Shown here one piece after another: positions 37,257 through 45,825 of a stretch of DNA of 64,000 bases. Location of the stretch: the NCBI RefSeq assembly GCF_021556395.1, contig NZ_JAKGCS010000033.1:62001-126000 (forward strand), given 5' to 3'. The stretch comes from Acuticoccus kalidii. GTDB lineage: Bacteria; Pseudomonadota; Alphaproteobacteria; Rhizobiales; Amorphaceae. Position 1 is the first letter of the stretch; each line of letters begins with the position of its first letter. Under the pieces are notes generated by a model. The model worked only from the letters and a program-made list of their open reading frames with translations. It searched no databases and was not told the DNA's origin. A program made the translations under genes and the position numbers.

Positions 37257-38362
37257 GCGCCCCTCCGTTTCGTGAGGCGGTCGACGAGATTGGCGAAGCC
37301 GAGCACGATACCCTCCGGCGCGAGGAGCACGATGAGGACGAGGAGCGCGCCCATCGCGACCAGCGCATATTGGCTGCCATAGATCGTCAGCGTCTGGAAA
37401 AGGGACAGAACGAGGAGCGTTCCGATCAGCGTCGCCGTGATGTCCCGTCGGCCGCCGACGGCGACCCAGACGACGGGGAGGGCGGCCGCGGTAAGGCCCA
37501 TCGAGTTCGGTGTGATGTACTGGCCCCAGGCCGTGTAGAGGACGCCCGAGAGCCCCGCGAGCGCGCCGCCGACCACGAAGGCGAGGAGCTGGTAGAGCCG
37601 GATGTCGTAGCCGAGCATCTCCGCCCGCTCCGGGTTCTCGCGGATCGCGACGAGGACGTTGCCGAACCGCGAGTTGAGAAGCATCCGCAGCCCGAGATAG
37701 ACGATCACGGTGAGGGCGAGGAGCACATAATAAAGCGGCCGGTCCGGCCAAAGCGCGATGTCGCCGCCGAACCAGGGCACCGTGAGGGGTGGCATCCCGG
37801 TCATGCCGTTGAAGCCGTTGAGGCGGGCCGAGCCGATCGCCCATTGCGGCCCGGCGGTCTGGGCCATGAACGTCTCGAAAACGAGCGTGACGGAGAGCGT
37901 CACGATGCCGATGAAGACCCCGCGGATGCGGCCATAGAACATGAAATAGCCGAGCACCGCGGCGAACACGCCGGCGAGCGCCACGGCGATGACGAGCGCG
38001 ATGAAGGTGAAGCCATAGGTCTCGCCGACATTGATCGTCAGCACGCCATAGGCGTAGCCCGCAAGGCCGAAAAAGGCGGTCTGGCCGAAGGAGAGCGCGC
38101 CCGCATAGCCCCAGATGACGGACAGCCCCATCGCCATGAACGTCCAGACGAGGAAGTAGGCCGCGTTGCCGACCGTCCATCCGTCGGCGAAAAAGGGATA
38201 GGCGCACGCCGCGGCGACGACGAGGACGAAGATCGTCCAGAAGGCGATGCCGCTGCCGAAGGTTTGCGGGCCTTCGAGATGGGACAGCCAACGCCTTGCC
38301 CGCGAGCGGCGGGCGATCGGGGCGCTGTCGACGAGGCTTTTCTCGTGGGAGATATCGGTCAT
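37253..38362 (-). CDS. Amide/urea ABC transporter permease, LivM/UrtC type
   Basis: A 369-residue inner-membrane permease with about ten helices. The conserved core GLSVIWGYAGALSFGQTAFFGL and the cytoplasmic loop VLVAIRENPERAEMLGYD are clear. The start ATG 38362 (TDISHEKSLVD) overlaps the preceding permease stop by four bases. The first about 40 residues are a soluble N-terminal extension. Confidence 0.93.
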   Translation of the reverse strand: MTDISHEKSLVDSAPIARRSRARRWLSHLEGPQTFGSGIAFWTIFVLVVAAACAYPFFADGWTVGNAAYFLVWTFMAMGLSVIWGYAGALSFGQTAFFGLAGYAYGVLTINVGETYGFTFIALVIAVALAGVFAAVLGYFMFYGRIRGVFIGIVTLSVTLVFETFMAQTAGPQWAIGSARLNGFNGMTGMPPLTVPWFGGDIALWPDRPLYYVLLALTVIVYLGLRMLLNSRFGNVLVAIRENPERAEMLGYDIRLYQLLAFVVGGALAGLSGVLYTAWGQYITPNSMGLTAAALPVVWVAVGGRRDITATLIGTLLVLSLFQTLTIYGSQYALVAMGALLVLIVLLAPEGIVLGFANLVDRLTKRRGA

Positions 38363-39231
38363 CGACGGTTCCCCAGAATGAGGCCGGACAGACCGTTGGG
38401 AAGAACGCGGATCACGAGGATCACCGCGACGAGAAGCCCGATCTGGCCGAAGAACTGGCCCTGCCAGGCGGTGAGGCCGGCGCGGATCACGCCGAGGATC
38501 GCCGCCGCCGGGGCCGCGCCGAGGAAGATGTCCGCCCCGCCGACGACGACGGTCACGAAGCTCTCCACGATGAAGGTCGCGCCCATCGTCGGCACGAGCG
38601 TCATGGTCGGGGCGTAAAGACCGCCCGCGAGGCCGGCGAGGGCTGCACCGAGCGCGAAGGTGAGGGCGTAGACGCGCCGCGTGTCGACGCCGAGGGCGCG
38701 GGCCATCTGCGGCGCGGCGATGGTCGCGCGGGCGATCACGCCATAGCGCGTGCGATAAAAGAGGAGCCAGAGGACGAGGAGGATCAACACCGCGGCCGCC
38801 ATCAGCACGATGCGGTAGGTGGAATAAGAGAGGGCGCCGACCTGAACGCTCCCGAGGGGCGTGCCGATCCCCTGCATCGTCGAGCCGAGGACGATGAGGA
38901 CGCCTTGCGTCGCGATGAGGCTGATCCCCCATGTGGCGACGATGGAATCGAGCGGACGGTGATAGAGATGGCGGATGACGAGCCGTTCGATCACGAGCCC
39001 GACGAGGCCCGCCGCGATCGAGCCCGCGACGATCGCGAGCGGCAGCGGAACGCCCATCCGCGCGACGGCGACCGTGACGTAGGCGCCGCACATGATGAAC
39101 TCGCCATGGGCGAGGTTGATCACCCCCATCATCCCGAAGATCACGGCAAGGCCGGCCGCGGAGAGAACGAGAAAGGCGAACGCGTCGCCGAATTGGTAGA
39201 TGATGGCGAAGGCGGTCGAGAAGAAATCCAT
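38359..39231 (-). CDS. Amide/urea ABC transporter permease, LivH/UrtB type
   Basis: A 290-residue permease with about eight helices. Signature segments are GLAVIFGMMGVINLAHGEFI and ATWGISLIATQGVLIVLG, plus the loop ARALGVDTRRVYALTFALGA. It forms the channel with the next permease. It is separated from the binding-protein gene by 147 bases containing a strong hairpin (39326-39356). Confidence 0.94.
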   Translation of the reverse strand: MDFFSTAFAIIYQFGDAFAFLVLSAAGLAVIFGMMGVINLAHGEFIMCGAYVTVAVARMGVPLPLAIVAGSIAAGLVGLVIERLVIRHLYHRPLDSIVATWGISLIATQGVLIVLGSTMQGIGTPLGSVQVGALSYSTYRIVLMAAAVLILLVLWLLFYRTRYGVIARATIAAPQMARALGVDTRRVYALTFALGAALAGLAGGLYAPTMTLVPTMGATFIVESFVTVVVGGADIFLGAAPAAAILGVIRAGLTAWQGQFFGQIGLLVAVILVIRVLPNGLSGLILGNRR

Positions 39232-39325
39232 CCGCTCTGGTCCTCGTGATGTCCGTTATGGCGAAGCGTCCGGTCGGCGGCGCAGGGGGCGAGCGGGCCG
39301 AGGCCCGCCCGCGTCGCTCGCGCCG

Positions 39326-39356
39326 GCAAGCGCGCCGGACCGGCCGGCGCGCTTGC
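39326..39356. other. 13-bp perfect stem-loop between binding-protein and permease genes
   Basis: GCAAGCGCGCCGG and CCGGCGCGCTTGC with a five-base loop, no T-run. Such elements often protect the 3' end of an abundant binding-protein mRNA and lower expression of the membrane genes behind it. That role is inferred. Confidence 0.7.
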
Positions 39357-39378
39357 GTGTTCGACCGGATCGTCGGCT

Positions 39379-40611
39379 TTATTGGGCCGGCGGATTGGAC
39401 GGGGTGTATTGGGCCGACGGATCGTTCTGCGTGAGGTCGCAGCCGGCCTCGCCGAGCCAATAGGGGTCGATGTCCTCCCACACCGTCGGGAAGGAGATCG
39501 AATGATCGTCCTCGACCTTCGCGAGGTAGATCGTGTGCGACATATGCTGGCTCTTCGGGTCGAGGCAGACATTGCCGGACGGCCCGTCGAAGCAGACATC
39601 GCCCTTGGCGAGCTCGGCGCGGATCGCGTCATGGTCGGTCGACCCGGCGCGCTCCACCATCTGCTTGTAGAGATACATCGCGATATAGGAGTTCGCCGCT
39701 TCCTGGTTCACGTACGGCTCATCCGGGAATTTCGCGTGGAACTTGTCGAGGAATTCCTTGCTCGCCGGCGTGTCGACCTCTTCGATGTAGTTGGTCGTCA
39801 CGTACATGTTCGCGAGCGAGGGCGGGGTGAACCGCTTGTGCTCGTAGCCTTGGCCGACATTGACGGAGGAGGCCATCGGCTTGCCGAGGTTGGCGGAGGC
39901 GGCCTGCTCGTAATAGGAGGCCTGCGCCGCGCCGACGAGGAGCGTCACCACGAAGTCGGGATTGGCTTCCTGGATGTTCTGGATCGTCTGCGAGAATTGC
40001 GAGACGCCGAGCGGGATGAACTCCTCGCCGACCATTTCGCCCCCATTCTCGGCCACGATATTGCGCACCCATTCGGCCGAGATCTGACCGAAATTATAGT
40101 CCGCGGCGATCGTGTAGACCTTCGGTCCGTAGGTCTCCATCATCCAGGGGATGAGGGTGGAGAATTGCTGCTCCGGCACCGCGCCGGTGACGATCATGTT
40201 GGCGTCGCAGACGCCGCCTTCATACTGGTTGTTGTAGAAAGCGAGGCCGTCGAACTGATTGACGATCGGCCGGTAGGCCTCGCGAGAGGCGGACGAGAAG
40301 CCCGCGAACACGACGTCGACCTGGTCGCGCTGCAGGACGCGGCGCATGAATTCCTGATAGCGCCGGTTGTCGGACTGGGTGTCGTAGACGACGAGCTCGA
40401 TCGGGCGGCCGTCGATGCCGCCGGCCTCGTTGATCTCGTCGGCCGCGAGCTCGATCGCGTGGACCTTGACGGTGGTGGCGGCGGCGAAATCGCCGGACTG
40501 ATCCTCGAGGACGCCGATCTTGATCGGATCCTGCGCGAGAGCGGGGCCGGCGACGATGGCCGCAATCGCGGCGGTCGCCAACAGGCGCGTGGGACGGAAG
40601 GTGCTGGTCAT
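39379..40611 (-). CDS. Amide/urea ABC transporter substrate-binding protein (FmdD/UrtA-like)
   Basis: A 410-residue periplasmic binding protein with a signal peptide ending ATAAIAAIVAGPALAQ. The mature protein begins DPIKIGVLEDQSGDFAAATT, a Leu/Ile/Val-BP fold close to the urea and short-chain amide binders: FYNNQYEGGVCDANMIVTGA and LNP-free QSHMSHTIYLAKV-type C-terminus (QHMSHTIYLAKVEDDHSISF). Cysteines in GGVCDANM, KGDVCFDG and GNVCLDP could form disulphides. It directly abuts the AmiR-like gene. Confidence 0.92.
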   Translation of the reverse strand: MTSTFRPTRLLATAAIAAIVAGPALAQDPIKIGVLEDQSGDFAAATTVKVHAIELAADEINEAGGIDGRPIELVVYDTQSDNRRYQEFMRRVLQRDQVDVVFAGFSSASREAYRPIVNQFDGLAFYNNQYEGGVCDANMIVTGAVPEQQFSTLIPWMMETYGPKVYTIAADYNFGQISAEWVRNIVAENGGEMVGEEFIPLGVSQFSQTIQNIQEANPDFVVTLLVGAAQASYYEQAASANLGKPMASSVNVGQGYEHKRFTPPSLANMYVTTNYIEEVDTPASKEFLDKFHAKFPDEPYVNQEAANSYIAMYLYKQMVERAGSTDHDAIRAELAKGDVCFDGPSGNVCLDPKSQHMSHTIYLAKVEDDHSISFPTVWEDIDPYWLGEAGCDLTQNDPSAQYTPSNPPAQ

Positions 40612-41223
40612 CTACATCCTCTTCGCATTTCGGGTTTCTGGGGCGGTTTGGTCGTCGTCATCCGCCTGTTCGATCAGCTCCCGCGCGACGTCCTCGACGG
40701 GAACCCGCCGGCGCATCGCGTCGGTCCGGAGCGATTGGAACGCGGCGTCGTCGTCGAGCCCGTCACGGCGCATCAGATGGAGGATGGCCTTGACGATCGG
40801 GCGGCGCCCGGCGAGGCGGCGGGACAGCGCCGCACGCTCGTCCGCTTCGGCCTTCCGGCGCGCGTGCTCGGAAAAGGCGACGACGAGGGCGGTATAGATG
40901 CCGGAGGAGCGCACCGGCTTGATGATGTAGGCCGCCGCCCGCCGCTTCACGACGCGGGCGAGCCGGCTCGGCGCCTCGACGCCGATGAGCGCGATGAGGG
41001 GAATGTCGAGCGGCTCGGCCGCGCCGTCGATCCCGTCATCGGCGTCGAAGAAGACGACGTCGAAATTCGTGATCGGCGGCTTCGCGCCGTCGGCCGGATC
41101 GCAGAGCGTCACCTCGAGGCCGAGCTGTTGCAGCGTCGCGGCGAGCGTCGCGCGGCCGCCATCGTCGGCATGGCAGACGAGGGCGTGGGCGCCACGGAAA
41201 TTGCGGACCACCGGCGGGGTCAT
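40612..41223 (-). CDS. amiR: AmiR-like ANTAR-domain transcription antiterminator
   Basis: A 203-residue protein with an N-terminal pseudo-receiver (about 1-125; FDVVFFDADDG where a receiver has its Asp) and a C-terminal ANTAR RNA-binding domain (about 140-195: IVKAILHLMRRDGLDDDAAF, LRTDAMRRRVPVEDVAREL). In the Pseudomonas amidase system AmiR binds leader RNA to prevent termination and is held inactive by AmiC. The start ATG overlaps the stop of the AmiC-like gene by four bases, which suits the known AmiC-AmiR complex. The leader at 42396-42453 is the likely target. Confidence 0.92.
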   Translation of the reverse strand: MTPPVVRNFRGAHALVCHADDGGRATLAATLQQLGLEVTLCDPADGAKPPITNFDVVFFDADDGIDGAAEPLDIPLIALIGVEAPSRLARVVKRRAAAYIIKPVRSSGIYTALVVAFSEHARRKAEADERAALSRRLAGRRPIVKAILHLMRRDGLDDDAAFQSLRTDAMRRRVPVEDVARELIEQADDDDQTAPETRNAKRM

Positions 41224-42380
41224 CGCACGATCCTCAGTTTCGGGGCGGAACGGGTCGGGCGCTGCTGGCGAAACTCCTCCTCCCAGACGAGATAGGGGTC
41301 GGGTTTCACGGGACTGACGCTTTCGGTCAGGATCTCGAAGGTGCCCTCGCGGGTGGAGCGGCCGATGCGGGTGCGCATCGCGGCGTGGTGGTTGTCGGGA
41401 TCGATCGTGACGGGCCCCTGCGGCGCGGCGATCGACAGACCGGCGACGGCCTCGCGCACCGCGGCGAGACCCGGCTCGCCGGCGATCTCGACCGCGCGGG
41501 CGAGGACATGGGCCGCGACATAGCTCGCCTCCGCATCAGCCGAAGGCAGGCCGAGCTCGGGATAGCGATCGCGCCAGATCGCCTTGAAGCGCTGGTTTTC
41601 CCGCGTCTTCACGGTGGAGAAATAGACGCTCGACGAGAGGTGTCCGTCGCACGCGTCGGGCCCGATGGAAGCAAGTTCCGGCTCGGCGAGGCTGCAACTG
41701 ACGACCGGCATGTCTTGCGCCTGGTCGAGGCCCTCGGGCATCGCGTCGCGGAAACGGCGATAGAAGGCGTAGGCGGATTCGCCGATCAGCGTGTTGAAGA
41801 CGAAGTCCGGCCGCAGGTCGACGATCTGTCGGATGACCGCGTCGAGATCGGTGTCGCCGACGGGAAGATAACGCTCGCCCACAATCTCGCTGTCGGCCGA
41901 CGTCAGGACGTCCCGCAGGATCCGGTTGTTCTCCCACGCCCAGATATAGTTCGAGCCGATGAAATAGGCGCGGCGCCAGCCGCGGGCGAGCACATAGCGC
42001 GCGAGCGGCATGACGTGCTGGTTCGGCGCCGCGCCGGTATAGATAACGTTGGCGCTGGTCTCGAACCCCTCATAGTGGGACGGATACCACAGCAGCGCGT
42101 CATGCTTCTCAAAGTATGGAAGAACATCCTTCCGGCTCGACGAAGTGTAACAGCCGATGACGTGCTTGATTTTCTGGTTGTCCAGGATGTCGCGCGCCGC
42201 ATCGATATAGGCGCGCGGCTCGCCGCCGGGATCGGCTTCGGTCGGCTCGAAGGCGACGGGGCCGCCCGAGGTGTTGATCTCGTCGATCGCGAGGCGGGCG
42301 CCCGCCCGCATGTGCTCGCTCACCGCGGCATAGGAGCCGGAGCGCGAAAACAGCAGGCAAACTGGGACAGTGATCGCCAA
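41220..42380 (-). CDS. amiC: AmiC-like cytoplasmic amide sensor
   Basis: A type I periplasmic-binding-protein fold (CLLFSRSGSYAAVSEHMRAG, LLWYPSHYEGFETSANVIYT) but with no signal peptide, as expected for an AmiC-type sensor that frees AmiR when an amide binds. It is 386 residues from TTG 42380, which has GGAGGG a few bases upstream. An earlier TTG at 42398 lies inside the T-run of the leader terminator and is unlikely. It is the first gene of the nine-gene amide operon. It could alternatively be a binding protein lacking export, but the AmiR partner argues for the sensor. Confidence 0.9.
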   Translation of the reverse strand: MAITVPVCLLFSRSGSYAAVSEHMRAGARLAIDEINTSGGPVAFEPTEADPGGEPRAYIDAARDILDNQKIKHVIGCYTSSSRKDVLPYFEKHDALLWYPSHYEGFETSANVIYTGAAPNQHVMPLARYVLARGWRRAYFIGSNYIWAWENNRILRDVLTSADSEIVGERYLPVGDTDLDAVIRQIVDLRPDFVFNTLIGESAYAFYRRFRDAMPEGLDQAQDMPVVSCSLAEPELASIGPDACDGHLSSSVYFSTVKTRENQRFKAIWRDRYPELGLPSADAEASYVAAHVLARAVEIAGEPGLAAVREAVAGLSIAAPQGPVTIDPDNHHAAMRTRIGRSTREGTFEILTESVSPVKPDPYLVWEEEFRQQRPTRSAPKLRIVR

Positions 42381-42395
42381 ACCGCCCTCCGAAAA

Positions 42396-42429
42396 CAAAA
42401 AAGCCCCCTGCGCGGCTGCGCAAGAGGCT
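42396..42429 (-). terminator. Intrinsic terminator in the leader of the amide operon
   Basis: On the minus strand, AGCCTCTTGCGC and GCGCAGGGGGCT pair over 12 bp (two G-U), loop AGCC, followed by TTTTTT. It ends 16 bases before the amiC start codon, so the operon is expressed only if it is bypassed. Confidence 0.93.
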
Positions 42430-42453
42430 CCATTGCCGGACGCTCGAAGCGTC
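42426..42453 (-). promoter_or_regulatory. Probable ANTAR antitermination target upstream of the terminator
   Basis: Two small stem-loops on the minus strand: GACGC/GCGTC (42453-42439), then GGC-AATGGA-GCC (42437-42426). The second has a six-base loop with A at position 1 and G at position 4, as ANTAR targets require. Its 3' arm GCC is also the start of the terminator stem, so the two cannot form together. The first hairpin does not give a six-base loop and may not be the true partner. Confidence 0.6.
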
Positions 42454-42643
42454 TCGAAAATCCGTTCAAGTGAGCGACTGCCTCGCCGTTGAGGTCGTCA
42501 CGTCGCTTGATTTGAAGGTCCGTGAATAAGGATCGGAAGTCAACAGAGATGTTGCTGAAATATTAAACCAACGCCGCTCGATTCTGAGCAACACGCTTAC
42601 CAAGGCCGCAACGGGGGTCGGAATGCCTGAGACACTCGTCCCG
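42454..42643. other. Leader/promoter region of the amide operon
   Basis: About 190 bases, noticeably richer in A+T than its surroundings, between the convergently placed end of the kinase-PdxA2 gene and the leader hairpins. TTGACT at 42543-42538 (minus) resembles a -35, but no good -10 follows at the right distance. I find no sigma54 site. Confidence 0.4.
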
Positions 42644-44854
42644 TTACGCATCGCGGGCGAGGCCGGTGAGAACGGATGCCTCCCGAAGGGCCGCGATCAG
42701 ACTGCGATCGTCGGCGATCCCTTTGCCGGCGATGTCGAAGGCGGTGCCATGGTCGACCGAGGTGCGGATGATCGGCAGGCCGACCGACACGTTCACCCCC
42801 TCGTCGAGCCCCATCACCTTGACCGGACCGTGGCCCTGATCGTGATACATCGCAACGACGAGGTCGAAATCGCCGCGCGCGGCCCGGAAGAAGAGCGTGT
42901 CGGCGGCGAGCGGGCCGGTGACGTCCCAGCCTGCCGCGTTCGCCTCGGCGATGGCCGGCTCGATCTTCTCGGCCTCCTCGCCATGGCCGAAGAGGCCATG
43001 CTCGCCCGCATGAGGATTGATGGCGCACACGCCGATCCGCGGCTCGCGGCCGAGCATTTTGAGGAGCGCCTTGCGCCCGCGCTCGATCGTGCGGAGGACG
43101 AGCCCCGGCTCGATCTTCGCGATCGCGTCGATGAGGCCGATGTGTGTGGTGACGTGGATGACGCGCAATTTCGGCGTCGTCAGCATCATCGAGACTTCCG
43201 AGGCGCCGGTCATCGAGCCGATCAGCTCGGTGTGGCCGGGGAATTTGTGGCCGGCCGCGTGGAGCGCCTCCTTGCTGATCGGCGCCGTCGCGATGGCGTC
43301 GACCGCGCCCTTCACCGCCAGATCGACGGCCATGGCGATGCAATCATAGGCGGCCTGGCCGGCGACCGGGGAGACCGCGCCCCAGGCGAGCGCTTCGCCG
43401 ACCGCGCATGCCTCGACGAGGGGGATCGGCCCCGGCGGATCGCGAAGGTCCGCGCCGGCCTCGACGATGGTGAAATCGGGTGGCGCGATTCCGGCGGCGC
43501 GGGCGGCATAGGCGATGCGGTCGGCATCGCCGACGATCACCGGCTGGCAGATCTCGAAGAGCTCCGGCCGGGCGAGCGACTTGGCGATGACCTCCGGGCC
43601 GATGCCGGCGGGGTCGCCCATCGTGATGGCGATAGTGGGCCGGGTCATGGTGTGTGTCTCCTTCGAAGGGCGGGCGTGAAGTGCGGCGCCGATCCGCACG
43701 AACGTGTCGTCCGTCCCGAACCCGCCGGCCTTGAGAACGATGCGAAGAGGGCCCGCCGGTCCGTCGGCCTCGCCGAAGGGCACCCCCGGCTCGATTTCGC
43801 CGATCAGACGGACGGCTGCAACGCCATAGGCGGTCAGAATGCGCCGGGCCGTCGCGCCGCCGGTGAGGACGAGGCTGGCGCCGGTCGGAAGCATCGCCGG
43901 CAACCCGGCGACCATGGCGTCGAGCAAAGCGGGATCGAGACCGTCGCCGCCGGTCGCGGGCGACAGGGTGACGATCGCATCGCCGCCGGCTGCGAGGGTG
44001 GCGGCGAGGCGGGCCGCATCGGGCGGCGCGATGGCGCCGGACGGCGAGGCGACGACCCGCTCGCCGCATTCGATCCGCGCGGCCTGCGTCCGGCTGATGC
44101 CCGTCGCCGAGCCGATGACCCAGAGGATGGGGCCGGCGAAATCGGCGTCATCGCCATGCTCCGGCGCGCCCGCGACCAATGGGGCGAGCCCGCGAGCGAT
44201 GCCGCCCGAGCCGACGAGGCGGGCCGATGCGTCGACGTCGAGCGCGGCGCGGGCGATCGCGTCGAGGTCGCGTTCGTCCACCGCGTCGGGAAGGAGAATG
44301 TCGCAATCGGCGGCCCGGATCGCCTCGCTTAACCCGCCGCCGCGGACGGTCGCGAGGGAGAGCGGGGCCACGCGAAGACCGCGCGCGGCGAGGCGCGCGC
44401 TAAGGTCGGACGCGCCGGGCGCCAGATGCTGCGAGCGGCCGAACGCCGTTTCTTCGACCAGGACGCCGCCGAGCCGGGCGCAGCCGCCCTCGAAGGTGCG
44501 CCCCAGCGCCGGGAAGGCGGGATTGACGATCACCGGCCCAGCGCCGCCGGCGCGCGCCATGGCGGCGACCCCGTCCTCGATATGGCCGCGCAGGGTGGAA
44601 TCGATCTTGAGGACCCGCACGCCCCGATCGCCGACCGCGGCGAGCGCCCGCTCCAGCGCCGAAAGCGCGGATGCGGCGGGCGCATCGCGCGTGTCGAGGT
44701 CATAGGCGACGACGCCGGCGCGGCGGGGGGCGCTCCCGTCCGGTGCACCGAGGCGCACTTCGACATGGGCGGTGCGCGCGAACGCCACGGCGCAATCGGC
44801 CGCGCCGGTGAGGTCGTCGGCGAGGATCGACAGATGCGGGAACGGTGTGCCCAT
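42644..44854 (-). CDS. Fused four-carbon acid sugar kinase / PdxA2-type 4-phosphate dehydrogenase
   Basis: A 736-residue two-domain enzyme. Residues 1 to about 402 are a DUF1537/OtnK-DtnK kinase (LSILADDLTGAADCAVAFA, VLKIDSTLRGHIEDGV, late LKAGGFGTDDTF). From Met403 a complete PdxA-family dehydrogenase follows (TIAITMGDPAGIGPEVIAKS, KFPGHTELIG, VAMYHDQGHGPVKVMG). In known pathways DtnK phosphorylates D-threonate (or relatives) and PdxA2 oxidises it to DHAP and CO2. Elsewhere these are usually two genes. A Shine-Dalgarno sequence precedes codon 403, so a separate PdxA2 may also be made. It lies downstream of a TRAP transporter and a lactonase. Confidence 0.92.
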   Translation of the reverse strand: MGTPFPHLSILADDLTGAADCAVAFARTAHVEVRLGAPDGSAPRRAGVVAYDLDTRDAPAASALSALERALAAVGDRGVRVLKIDSTLRGHIEDGVAAMARAGGAGPVIVNPAFPALGRTFEGGCARLGGVLVEETAFGRSQHLAPGASDLSARLAARGLRVAPLSLATVRGGGLSEAIRAADCDILLPDAVDERDLDAIARAALDVDASARLVGSGGIARGLAPLVAGAPEHGDDADFAGPILWVIGSATGISRTQAARIECGERVVASPSGAIAPPDAARLAATLAAGGDAIVTLSPATGGDGLDPALLDAMVAGLPAMLPTGASLVLTGGATARRILTAYGVAAVRLIGEIEPGVPFGEADGPAGPLRIVLKAGGFGTDDTFVRIGAALHARPSKETHTMTRPTIAITMGDPAGIGPEVIAKSLARPELFEICQPVIVGDADRIAYAARAAGIAPPDFTIVEAGADLRDPPGPIPLVEACAVGEALAWGAVSPVAGQAAYDCIAMAVDLAVKGAVDAIATAPISKEALHAAGHKFPGHTELIGSMTGASEVSMMLTTPKLRVIHVTTHIGLIDAIAKIEPGLVLRTIERGRKALLKMLGREPRIGVCAINPHAGEHGLFGHGEEAEKIEPAIAEANAAGWDVTGPLAADTLFFRAARGDFDLVVAMYHDQGHGPVKVMGLDEGVNVSVGLPIIRTSVDHGTAFDIAGKGIADDRSLIAALREASVLTGLARDA
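43646..43663 (-). promoter_or_regulatory. Internal ribosome binding site before the PdxA2 domain
   Basis: AAGGAG (43663-43658) stands nine bases before the in-frame ATG 43648 that begins the PdxA-like domain. It fits an independent start and a recent loss of the kinase stop codon. Confidence 0.7.
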
Positions 44855-44893
44855 CACGGAAGACTATGCTGAGGCCGCCGCCGCGTCGATCGC

Positions 44894-45808
44894 TCACATC
44901 TCGCCGAAGAGGGTCGCGCCGACCGTACCGGAGGCCGCCCGCAGGATCGTGCCGGACTCCGATTCGGTGATGAAGAGGTCGCCATTGCCGGGTCCGCCGA
45001 AGGCGGCGTTGGTCGTATGGTCGCCCTCATGGGAGACGACGCGGGCGACGAATTCGCCGCGCGGGTTGAGGAGCCACACGCTTCCGAGACCGATATGGCA
45101 GATCGCGAGCCCGCCATCGCGGTCGATCGCGAGCCCGTCCGGGCCGCCGCCGCCCGAAAGCTGGATGAAGACGCCGACCTTGGCGACGCCGCCGTCCGGC
45201 AGCAGAGGCACGCGCCAGATCGCGTTTGCCCGCGTCACCGCGACATAGAGCGTCTTCTCGTCGGGCGAGAGGACGAGGCCGTTGGGGCTCGGCACATTGT
45301 CGATCAGGCAGTCGACCGTCCCGTCGGCGCGGATGCGGAACACGCGGCCCGTCGGGTCGTGCATCCCGGTCATGCCCTGGTCGGTGAAATAGAGGTCGCC
45401 GGTGGTGGAGAAGGTGAGATCGTTGACCGCCTTCAGCCGCTCCAGCCGGTAACGGTCGAAGAAGCGTTCGACGGTCCCCTTCGCCGGGTCATAGACCATG
45501 ATCCCGTTGCGATAGTCGGCGATGAAAAGCCGGCCGTCACGATGGAAAGCGAGGCCGTTCGGCTCGCCCTCATAGGTGATCACCGTCTGGAACGCGCCGT
45601 CCGGGCTCACCTTGAAGATGCGGCCATAGGCGATGTCCACGCACCACAAATTGCCCTCCCGGTCGAACGCGGGGCCTTCGAGGAGGGAGTGCTCGGGCGT
45701 CGTCATCGGTTGGCCGTCGCGCCATTCGGACGGACCGCCGGTCCGCATGTCGTCCGGCAGGCGAGCGAAGGGCGCGGCGTCGATGACGCGCGGGTTCATG
45801 AACAGCAT
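44894..45808 (-). CDS. SMP-30/gluconolactonase family protein
   Basis: A six-bladed beta-propeller lactonase of 304 residues from ATG 45808. Propeller and metal-site motifs include LLEGPAFDREGNLWCVDIAY (the Glu ligand), AVNDLTFSTTGDLYFTD (Asn/Asp ligands), VPSPNGLVLSPDEKTLYVA and GGPDGLAIDRDGGLAI. It probably opens a sugar-acid lactone. Between TRAP genes and the acid sugar kinase/PdxA2 fusion, a tetronolactone substrate is a sensible guess. A much longer open frame upstream (to 46678) is a shadow over dctM. Confidence 0.9.
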   Translation of the reverse strand: MLFMNPRVIDAAPFARLPDDMRTGGPSEWRDGQPMTTPEHSLLEGPAFDREGNLWCVDIAYGRIFKVSPDGAFQTVITYEGEPNGLAFHRDGRLFIADYRNGIMVYDPAKGTVERFFDRYRLERLKAVNDLTFSTTGDLYFTDQGMTGMHDPTGRVFRIRADGTVDCLIDNVPSPNGLVLSPDEKTLYVAVTRANAIWRVPLLPDGGVAKVGVFIQLSGGGGPDGLAIDRDGGLAICHIGLGSVWLLNPRGEFVARVVSHEGDHTTNAAFGGPGNGDLFITESESGTILRAASGTVGATLFGEM

Positions 45809-45825
45809 CGAATGGGCCTCGGCAT

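Noticed and set aside
36537..38291. 584-codon frame suggesting a permease-ATPase fusion in the amide transporter
   Set aside because: The part upstream of 37256 is an Arg-rich out-of-frame reading of the UrtC-like permease, which is itself intact; ATG 37256 with an ATGA overlap is the real start.
42381..42398. Upstream TTG 42398 as the start of the AmiC-like protein
   Set aside because: It lies in the U-run of the leader terminator without a ribosome binding site; TTG 42380 has GGAGGG at a usable distance.
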